Positions 57,501 to 64,000 of a DNA stretch of 64,000 bases are shown here, one piece after another (position 1 is the first letter of the stretch; the number at the start of each line of letters is the position of its first letter). Source of the stretch: an endosymbiont of Bathymodiolus septemdierum str. Myojin knoll (GTDB taxonomy: Bacteria > Pseudomonadota > Gammaproteobacteria > PS1 > Pseudothioglobaceae); contig NZ_AP013042.1 of assembly GCF_001547755.1 (NCBI RefSeq), forward strand, positions 930,001 to 994,000. The letters run 5' to 3'. The notes under the pieces were generated by a model. It made no database searches and had not been told where the DNA came from. It was given only the letters and a program-made list of their open reading frames with translations. The position numbers were made by a program, and so were the translations under genes.

Positions 57501-60500
57501 AATGTAATAATTATTGCCAGCAACTAGATTAGCATCTGTTGGATTAATAGTAACAACTCCGTTAGAGATTATTACCTGAGCACCGTTTGCTGCAATAGTT
57601 TCTACAACAGCATTGTTACTACTATTTTTAATCACAATATTCTTACCCGCAACCGCACTTACATTCTCTGCAAAGGTTAGAACAAGATTACTACTTGTTG
57701 AGATATTACCTCCACCTGCTGAAGAGAGCATTGGCGCATCAATTGAAGTATCTACAGTCAGTGCAGAAGTGTACTTAGTAATGGTACTTGTTTGTCCAGC
57801 ACTATCAGTTTGTCTAATTCGAATTAAGTTTGCACCATAAGTCCCAGGTGCTAAAGTAAAGCTAGTATCACCATTACTGACTATTGTCCAAGTAGAACCA
57901 CCATTGATACTATACTGCCAAGAGCCAAGGTTAGTATCTAATCCACCAACATTCATAACACCATCTTTAGTAATACCATCACTGGCATTACTACCTGTGT
58001 CTGTATTGAGTGTTAGTGTTGATGCAAAAGGTGGTGTAGTATCGAAACTTTGAGAAGAGCTTGATTGCACCAGATCAGCATTAACATTGCCATAGATATC
58101 AGCAATAGAACCAGCATCAATCTTTAATCGCACTGCAGTCACATCAATGGCATTTGCACCCGTTGGTGGTGTCACTGCAACTGTCCAAGTAATACCATCA
58201 CTGGTTGTTGGCGTGCCAATTGTCCAGTTGGCAGTAATGTCTGTACCAGCAGCGTTGATAAGTTTAATATCAGCACTTGCAAAAGTGTCTTGATCCAGAG
58301 CATGACTAAACACCACAGTGTAAGTCACTATTGAACTCGTAACAGTGTTGGATTGGTTATCTGTAACACTGCTAATTGTAGGTGGGTTGGTATTAATACT
58401 AATCTCATTAGTGCTACTATCTGATGTGCTATTGTCAGCCGCATCTGTAACTGTGGCTGTAACTTCATAACGATTGCCATCTGTTAATGCACTAAGTCTG
58501 CCGCTTGTCGATATAGCAGTTTCAAGATTAAGACTCCAAGTGCCGTCTGATGCTGGGGTAACGCTATAAGTAGCACCCGAGATAGTCACACTAAGGCTCT
58601 CACCTGTTGCCAGTGCAGCACTGCTGCCAGTAGTTCCTGTAATGACTGGCGTGGTGTCATTAGTTGTTAGCGCATCCACGGTTGGCGCAGTTGGCGCAGT
58701 TGTGTCAATGGTAATTGACTTAGCAGCAGAAGTTGCAGTATTACCAACAGTATCTGTTGCTGTTGCAGTAATACTCTCAGCACCCTGACCCATAGCCGTG
58801 ATGTCTGCATCTGTTAATGTATAGCTCCAAGTTGTACCCGTAACAGTAGCCGCTCTAGTATTGCTAGCAATTGAAAGCGTCACAGTACTACCAGCCTCAG
58901 TTGTACCTGTAATAGCCGAATTCTTCTCAGACAAATTAATCACATCATCAGTTGCAACCGCAGCAATAGTTGGTGTAGCTGGTGCAACCGTATCAACCGT
59001 AATTGACTTCGCGCTAGAAGTTGCAGTATTACCATTAGTATCTGTTGCCGTTGCGGTAATACTCTCAGTACCCTGACCCATAGCCGTGATATCTGCATCT
59101 GTTAAGGTATAACTCCATGTTGTATTAGTAACAGTAGCCGTTCTAGTATTACCACCAATTGAAAGCGTCACAGTACTACCAGCCTCAGTTGTACCTGTAA
59201 TAGCCGAATTCTTCTCAGACAAATTAATCACATCATCAGTTGCAACCGCAGCAATAGTTGGTGTAGCTGGTGCAACCGTATCAACCGTAATTGACTTCGC
59301 GCTAGAAGTTGCAGTATTACCATTAGTATCTGTTGCCGTTGCGGTAATACTCTCAGTACCCTGACCCATAGCCGTGATATCTGCATCTGTTAAGGTATAA
59401 CTCCATGTTGTATTAGTAACAGTAGCCGTTCTAGTATTACCACCAATTGAAAGCGTCACAGTACTACCAGCCTCAGTTGTACCTGTAATAGCCGAATTCT
59501 TCTCAGACAAATTAATCACATCATCAGTTGCAACCGCAGCAATAGTTGGTGTAGCTGGTGCAACCGTATCAACCGTAATTGACTTCGCGCTAGAAGTTGC
59601 AGTATTACCATTAGTATCTGTTGCCGTTACGGTAATACTCTCAGTACCCTGACCCATAGCAGTAATATCAGCATCTGTTAAGGTATAACTCCATGTTGTA
59701 TTAGTAACAGTAGCCGTTCTAGTATTACCACCAATTGAAAGCGTCACAGTACTACCAGCCTCAGTTGTACCTGTAATAGCCGAATTCTTCTCAGACAAAT
59801 TAATCACATCATCAGTTGCAACCGCAGCAATAGTTGGTGTAGCTGGTGCAACCGTATCAACCGTAATTGACTTCGCGCTAGAAGTTGCAGTATTACCATT
59901 AGTATCTGTTGCCGTTGCGGTAATACTCTCAGTACCCTGACCCATAGCAGTAATATCAGCATCTGTTAAGGTATAACTCCATGTTGTATTAGTAACAGTA
60001 GCCGTTCTAGTATTACCACCAATTGAAAGCGTCACAGTACTACCAGCCTCAGTTGTACCTGTAATAGCCGAATTCTTCTCAGACAAATTAATCACATCAT
60101 CAGTTGCAACCGCAGCAATAGTTGGTGTAGCTGGTGCAACCGTATCAACCGTAATTGACTTCGCGCTAGAAGTTGCAGTATTACCATTAGTATCCGTTGC
60201 CGTTGCGGTAATACTCTCAGTACCCTGACCCATAGCAGTAATATCAGCATCTGTTAAGGTATAACTCCATGTCGTATTAGTAACAGTAGCCGTTCTAGTA
60301 TTACCACCAATTGAAAGCGTCACAGTACTACCAGCCTCAGTTGTACCTGTAATAGCCGAATTCTTCTCAGACAAATTAATCACATCATCAGTTGCAACCG
60401 CAGCAATAGTTGGTGTAGCTGGTGCAACCGTATCAACCGTAATTGACTTCGCGCTAGAAGTTGCAGTATTACCATTAGTATCTGTTGCCGTTGCGGTAAT

Positions 60501-63500
60501 ACTCTCAGTACCCTGACCCATAGCAGTAATATCAGCATCTGTTAAGGTATAACTCCATGTTGTATTAGTAACAGTAGCCGTTCTAGTATTACCACCAATT
60601 GAAAGCGTCACAGTACTACCAGCCTCAGTTGTACCTGTAATAGCCGAATTCTTCTCAGACAAATTAATCACATCATCAGTTGCAACCGCAGCAATAGTTG
60701 GTGTAGCTGGTGCAGCCTTGTCAATCAAAACTGGTGTGCTGTTGCCACCAGTACCTGTGATACTACCACTAGCAGCCAAACCCACTTCAATTGTATATGT
60801 CTTTCCATCAACCAAATTTGATGGTATGCTAGCATTAACTAACTCCCAAGTAGTGCCACTAATACTAGGAATCTTGTCATTAGCGATGGCAATATCCCCC
60901 GAACCATCTGTTGCTTTGAATATGATGCTACTTATTGTTACACTAGATGCACCACTTGGATTGGTAATACTACCTTTAATTGACAAATTGCTAAGTTCAG
61001 CAATATTAATACCATCTGATGATACATCAGTTGAGCCATTAGACCATACAGCACTTGTTGTTAAGGCTGCAACAGTAAAGCTCCAAGAGCTTGTATCACT
61101 AATACCTGCATAATCATTACCAGCTGTGTCTTTGAAAGCGCCTGCGTCTATTTGGACATAGTAGTTAGTATTCGCATCTAAATCTGCTGGATTGATACTT
61201 ACTGTGTTACCACTAAATGTTACTTTAGATCTATCAGCTGCGTCAAACTGTTCAATTTGTGTACCATCGCTCTTATAAAGTGTAATCTTCTTACCACTAA
61301 CTGCAGTGACTGTTTCTGCAAATGTCATGGTTAAATCTGCACTCGGTGCAATATTGCTACTGAGTGTTGCAGTTGGTGCTGTTGTATCAATAACAATAGC
61401 CTTAGAATCTTCGATATTACTGCCAGAAGGTAGCGTAGTAGCAGTCATTGCATTACCTGCAACATCTGTTACCGCTTGAGCACCTGAGCCAATTGCAAAA
61501 CTTGTAACAGTTAAATCAGAACTTGTATCACTACTACCAACTGTGTAAACGCCTGTTAATGTTGTACCATCAGATGCTGCAGTTAGTATTGCAGTACCGC
61601 CAGAGTCTAGTGTTACAGTAATCTGACCACCAGTCTTAACTGCTTCACTTGTTGTTGCGGTAATTGTAATTGTGTCGCCTACTTTGTAATTACCGTCAGT
61701 TGTTGTCGCACTAAATGCTGTAATTGTTGGCGCTGTACCATCTACAACAATCGCACTTGTATCTGAAATATTTTTTCCAGATGGGACAGTAGTATCCGTC
61801 ATTGCACTACCTGCAAGGTCTTTTGTGGTTGAGCCAATTGTAAAGCTAACAACGGTTAAATCACCACTTGTATCACTACTGTCAATTGTATAAGTGCCTG
61901 TTAGCGTTGTACCATCTGCAGATGCTGTTAGATCAACAGTATCGCCTGTATCTAATGTCACAGTAATTGTACTACCACTGACTACTTTTTCACTGGTTGT
62001 TGCGGTAATTGTAATTGTGTCACCTACTTTGTAGCTACCATCGGCTGTTGTAGTACTAAACGCTGTTACTGTTGGTGCTGTTGTATCAATGTTAACCTCA
62101 ACTGCATTAGCATTTGTATCTTTAAAAGTTGCAAAAGTAGATTTGTTGCCAAACTCATCAGTTTGTCTCACTTGGATTTGGTTTGCAACATAAGAACGAT
62201 TATCTAATAAGTCAAAAGATGTTGATGTTCCTGTTTTCCAGTTAGCACCACCATCAGTTGAATATTCCCATGTGTTAGAGCCAGTAATACCACCAACAGT
62301 AACAACTTTATTGCTAGTAATAAAATCATCGCTAGCTGAACCTGTATCTACAAGCGTGACTGTGAGTGCACTTGGAGCAGAAGTCGAAACCTCTACGCTA
62401 CTAGCAGAGATAAAAGTACCAAGGTTTACTGCCGTTCCGTCAGCAGTACCCGAAATTTTCACTTGAACATTACTTGCGGCTGTTGAGCCAGAAGGCAACT
62501 CAAAAGATGTACCTGTAGCATCAATCCAAGCTCCACTACTGGTAGTTCTGTATTGCCATGCAACAGAACCGCTTACACTAACATTGACTGTTGCATCATT
62601 AGTTTTTCCATCATCACTCAAAGAACCTGTATCGTTTGCAAGAGATAGTGTTACAGTGGATGTGGTAACAGTTGCTGAACTAGAAACATTTCCTTCATTG
62701 CCGGCAACATCTTTACCTCTAACTTGTATAGCACCTGCCGTCCAACTTTGTCCAGCATCTAAATAAATTCTATCGCCAGAACCTGTTGTCCAAGTTGTGC
62801 CGCTATCTAACGAATATTCCCAAGTGTCAACCTGCGTTACTCCAACTGAGAGATAACCTTGTGTACCATCGCCACTAATAGTTATAGTTGGGGCTGTTCC
62901 ATCAACTGTTAAAGTGCCACTAGCAGCTAATGCAACCGAACCTGTTGTACCTGCTATAGTGCTGGTTCCTGTTCGAACCATAATGTCTGATTTGTTGTAA
63001 GCAGTTGAATTTTCAGGTAAATCAAAACTTGTGCCAGAACCTACTGCCCAAGTCGTACCGCCATCAGTTGTATATACCCAGTTATTTGCCGTGACACCAG
63101 AAACATTAATTTTGATCCCTTTATCAGTACCACTACCGCTACCATCTAAGTCATATGCTTTAACAATACCATCAGTATGGCTACTACCTGTATCTTGGAA
63201 GCCTAATTTAATCGTTGTTGTTAAGGTTGCACCTGTTGTAGCTGCTGTAATTGCACTATCTGTTGTTAAAGAATTAATATTGTCATTATCAAGTTCTGCT
63301 TGTTGTGCGCCATCAAGAATATCTTTTTTTGCTGTCGTACTTAAACTTAGACTTGACCCAGTACCTGTTAAAGCATTTTTTAGCGTGTTGATTGTTTCAC
63401 CAACGCCACCAGTACTTTTATCCATACCAGAAAGTGCTGCTAATACCTTACCATAGGCATTAGAACTGCTAGAACTAGAGCCGTCTGTGTTAATCATAGC

Positions 63501-64000
63501 TACTGGGATATCATTAATAATATCAGTCAGTCCAAGTGCATTTGCAACACCTTTATTTGCTGCATTAACTGTAGTTGCATCAAGGGTAGTTTCTGAAGGA
63601 ACATCACCACTCTCAGTAACACCTGCTTGTTGAGCAGCAAGTGTTGTTACTGGTGTAACCACAACTTTAATTGAACCACCTGATGATGCATCAACGACAG
63701 CAAGGAGTGTGATATCTAAATCAACTTGAGCGCCCGTTGCTTCATCAACATAATCTGCGCCATCATTATCATCAATCACTTTTAAGATAACAACGCCTTT
63801 ATAATCGCCTAAATTAACTGTAAAACTACCATTAGCATTTACCTTTGTAAGAGCGCCAACTTTGGTTTTGCCATCGGCTTTAAATGCTTGAACGCTAAGA
63901 CCGTTGCCTTCGATCACCGGGCCCATTAAAATTGCGCCAAAGAGAATAGTATCGGCAGCCGCAGTTGCACCAGCACCAGCCAAGTCAACCGCTGTCAAGC
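54537..64000 (-). CDS. Giant type I-secreted Ig-like repeat adhesin, C-terminal 3153 residues
   Basis: The start lies beyond the right edge. Numbered within the fragment: about 280-1090 is a chain of Ig-like modules with WEYS.DGG..W and SbsA-like (DTITITATTSE) types; about 1096-1767 holds seven 96-residue modules, almost identical; about 1767-2510 has further Ig-like modules; about 2520-2630 reads as Calx-beta; about 2635-2910 contains IRVRRSSDDAEMDIGF and FVTTWYDQS, a lectin/arabinofuranosidase-like domain; and the end has TGNDTINM, GRGGSDTFVY and the T1SS C-terminal target pattern. It is probably exported whole by the transporter encoded downstream and shown at the surface. Host or biofilm contact is an inference. 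Confidence 0.9.
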   Translation of the reverse strand, partial: LTAVDLAGAGATAAADTILFGAILMGPVIEGNGLSVQAFKADGKTKVGALTKVNANGSFTVNLGDYKGVVILKVIDDNDGADYVDEATGAQVDLDITLLAVVDASSGGSIKVVVTPVTTLAAQQAGVTESGDVPSETTLDATTVNAANKGVANALGLTDIINDIPVAMINTDGSSSSSSNAYGKVLAALSGMDKSTGGVGETINTLKNALTGTGSSLSLSTTAKKDILDGAQQAELDNDNINSLTTDSAITAATTGATLTTTIKLGFQDTGSSHTDGIVKAYDLDGSGSGTDKGIKINVSGVTANNWVYTTDGGTTWAVGSGTSFDLPENSTAYNKSDIMVRTGTSTIAGTTGSVALAASGTLTVDGTAPTITISGDGTQGYLSVGVTQVDTWEYSLDSGTTWTTGSGDRIYLDAGQSWTAGAIQVRGKDVAGNEGNVSSSATVTTSTVTLSLANDTGSLSDDGKTNDATVNVSVSGSVAWQYRTTSSGAWIDATGTSFELPSGSTAASNVQVKISGTADGTAVNLGTFISASSVEVSTSAPSALTVTLVDTGSASDDFITSNKVVTVGGITGSNTWEYSTDGGANWKTGTSTSFDLLDNRSYVANQIQVRQTDEFGNKSTFATFKDTNANAVEVNIDTTAPTVTAFSTTTADGSYKVGDTITITATTSEKVVSGSTITVTLDTGDTVDLTASADGTTLTGTYTIDSSDTSGDLTVVSFTIGSTTKDLAGSAMTDTTVPSGKNISDTSAIVVDGTAPTITAFSATTTDGNYKVGDTITITATTSEAVKTGGQITVTLDSGGTAILTAASDGTTLTGVYTVGSSDTSSDLTVTSFAIGSGAQAVTDVAGNAMTATTLPSGSNIEDSKAIVIDTTAPTATLSSNIAPSADLTMTFAETVTAVSGKKITLYKSDGTQIEQFDAADRSKVTFSGNTVSINPADLDANTNYYVQIDAGAFKDTAGNDYAGISDTSSWSFTVAALTTSAVWSNGSTDVSSDGINIAELSNLSIKGSITNPSGASSVTISSIIFKATDGSGDIAIANDKIPSISGTTWELVNASIPSNLVDGKTYTIEVGLAASGSITGTGGNSTPVLIDKAAPATPTIAAVATDDVINLSEKNSAITGTTEAGSTVTLSIGGNTRTATVTNTTWSYTLTDADITAMGQGTESITATATDTNGNTATSSAKSITVDTVAPATPTIAAVATDDVINLSEKNSAITGTTEAGSTVTLSIGGNTRTATVTNTTWSYTLTDADITAMGQGTESITATATDTNGNTATSSAKSITVDTVAPATPTIAAVATDDVINLSEKNSAITGTTEAGSTVTLSIGGNTRTATVTNTTWSYTLTDADITAMGQGTESITATATDTNGNTATSSAKSITVDTVAPATPTIAAVATDDVINLSEKNSAITGTTEAGSTVTLSIGGNTRTATVTNTTWSYTLTDADITAMGQGTESITVTATDTNGNTATSSAKSITVDTVAPATPTIAAVATDDVINLSEKNSAITGTTEAGSTVTLSIGGNTRTATVTNTTWSYTLTDADITAMGQGTESITATATDTNGNTATSSAKSITVDTVAPATPTIAAVATDDVINLSEKNSAITGTTEAGSTVTLSIGGNTRTATVTNTTWSYTLTDADITAMGQGTESITATATDTNGNTATSSAKSITVDTVAPATPTIAAVATDDVINLSEKNSAITGTTEAGSTVTLSIASNTRAATVTGTTWSYTLTDADITAMGQGAESITATATDTVGNTATSAAKSITIDTTAPTAPTVDALTTNDTTPVITGTTGSSAALATGESLSVTISGATYSVTPASDGTWSLNLETAISTSGRLSALTDGNRYEVTATVTDAADNSTSDSSTNEISINTNPPTISSVTDNQSNTVTSSIVTYTVVFSHALDQDTFASADIKLINAAGTDITANWTIGTPTTSDGITWTVAVTPPTGANAIDVTAVRLKIDAGSIADIYGNVNADLVQSSSSQSFDTTPPFASTLTLNTDTGSNASDGITKDGVMNVGGLDTNLGSWQYSINGGSTWTIVSNGDTSFTLAPGTYGANLIRIRQTDSAGQTSTITKYTSALTVDTSIDAPMLSSAGGGNISTSSNLVLTFAENVSAVAGKNIVIKNSSNNAVVETIAANGAQVIISNGVVTINPTDANLVAGNNYYIEVDAGAFTDSAGNTSAVIAANDWDVSVNAMSTSIAVATDNKVNAAENGADITVSVTVSADSSILPALLVGDFTVTVVKDSDGSAVTLTGASYNSATGVWSATITGGGLTDAEAYTITADVTGSAGAASGVSAPQTTQAVTVDTTVPTLDTTTIATDAKVNISEVSGGFSITGTTTGLETGTQVSVLLNSVTYTASILANGTWSLNVYSIDAANLTDGSTYAVIVNASDAHGNPATQVLQNITVDRTAPVSTVAIDEVITSLPTITGQTSESSVEVKLDLDGDGVYGEVGEGTYTVSVSGGNWALDLSSVNADGTSSPMSYSAITASTLGVQVTATDDAGNATIKTEVVTKQASSYSISDSKVIEGETGTKTMTFIVTREGDLSTAGTVNYAVDTTLSSAKTGSGVENDYTGTGSGTVNFAAGENFKEITLTINADYYKEINQNIIVKLSNSTGGVVSKDTGIGEINEIDASAMVSAFSLKDVNSDLVTNAIRVRRSSDDAEMDIGFDKYGNLDTQALLKFVNNNDDGSAVTWAKGFVTTWYDQSSRAENAVQNTYNKQPVIVNNGALVTLTSTGEVAVSFNEGLNGTPTSKNWLDTERDGFQVSDTDSNTFTNVVIYESMEYTTTAQYSNSIVFGSTSIYPNYRGNLYWYAGSNSGHGRLAITNGAGAINTKLDVVFEANYNNVGNTGTSSKNYTDAAQGIYINGVSKARDGTLLGGASGSLNLDNGSDGWTLQNNQAKITEMFIYAANEQSTSIKQFLGSSNNDTFTYGGESIVTGYDGKAGYDTVYISGANNLDLTNAQFSSGIKSIELVHMKNTEANVLTINDAQLTTNGSILSVLMDSGDSIVYNSATLNHSATQEVVTFGTTGNDTINMSSFNELVYGRGGSDTFVYKSWSDAAASSSNDAIADFTMGTGAGKDTLNLADLLTGYSSANLADFLSLSDDGTNSSIAIDSNGDSSGTDLTITLTGVTGVSLATMISDANLILE
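58699..60714 (-). repeat. Seven tandem 288-bp coding repeats in the adhesin gene
   Basis: Unit length is exactly 288 bases (96 codons); units lie at 60427-60714, 60139-60426, 59851-60138, 59563-59850, 59275-59562, 58987-59274 and 58699-58986. Six units are nearly identical; the last (58699-58986) is the variant with ASNTRAATVTG in place of GGNTRTATVTN. Differences among the six are mostly synonymous, such as alternative codons in the DADITAMG segment, and one Ala-to-Val change in the fourth. Such an array can expand and contract. Confidence 0.92.

Noticed and set aside
58699-60714. Regular repeats that could suggest a CRISPR array or satellite DNA
   Set aside because: The units are 288 bases, contiguous, in frame and encode Ig-like modules; there are no spacers.
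55885-63456. Several open frames on the plus strand opposite the adhesin gene
   Set aside because: They are antisense shadows of a low-complexity Thr/Ser/Ala-rich gene, lack domain patterns and have no starts with ribosome-binding sites.

Overview
The window is AT-rich, densely coded bacterial DNA from a gammaproteobacterium. Gene content and protein style (a simple Gram-negative porin pair, periplasmic rhodaneses, short divergent intergenic gaps, a type I secretion locus with a giant adhesin) suggest a sulfur-oxidiser of the SUP05/Thioglobus/bathymodiolin-symbiont type. That placement is an inference from general familiarity; no rRNA is present and no search was run.

Layout. 1-4300: end of hemB, a HicAB toxin-antitoxin pair with an evident operator, acs, rpoZ, divergent dnaQ, then tRNA-Pro(UGG) and tRNA-Arg(UCU). 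4359-6919: a REP-like palindrome and two tandem porin genes that are near-identical except for a central block. 7058-14529: hslO with a damaged zinc centre, an RluA-type pseudouridine synthase, lemA-htpX-map, a DUF502 protein, aspS and nadA. 14537-22090: two inverted copies of a 163-bp palindromic MITE-like element bracket yebC, purL, a YgjP-type metallopeptidase, grxD, a small methyltransferase and trhO. 22168-29652: dxs, DUF2062, ispG, a small membrane protein, rlmN, HU, smpB/ratA, rluE and a DUF455 protein. 29720-32855: an envelope group on the minus strand (DUF3530-like protein, Sel1 protein, two paralogous periplasmic rhodaneses, a small acidic exported protein). 32952-46559: rnhA, an amidotransferase resembling the N-acetylglutaminylglutamine (NAGGN) type, leuC-leuD-ruvA, an RND pump without a visible partner, typA, rlmE, ispB and dinG. 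46589-48017: a DUF2927 gene and a REP-associated tyrosine transposase (RAYT) flanked by REPs. 48096-64000: a minus-strand type I secretion locus (giant adhesin, TolC-like protein, lipoprotein, LapB-like ABC transporter, HlyD-like adaptor). The adhesin is cut by the window edge.

How it works together. Most of the window is housekeeping: MEP/isoprenoid genes (dxs, ispG, ispB), leucine, NAD, purine and haem synthesis, and tRNA/rRNA modification. The accessory layer has two parts. One is a repeat system: eight AAGCCCGGC-type palindromes, several touching stop codons and one apparently read into the start of the DUF2927 gene, plus a RAYT that probably moves them. The other is a dedicated secretion machine for a multi-thousand-residue adhesin made of Ig-like modules, including seven almost identical 96-residue repeats.
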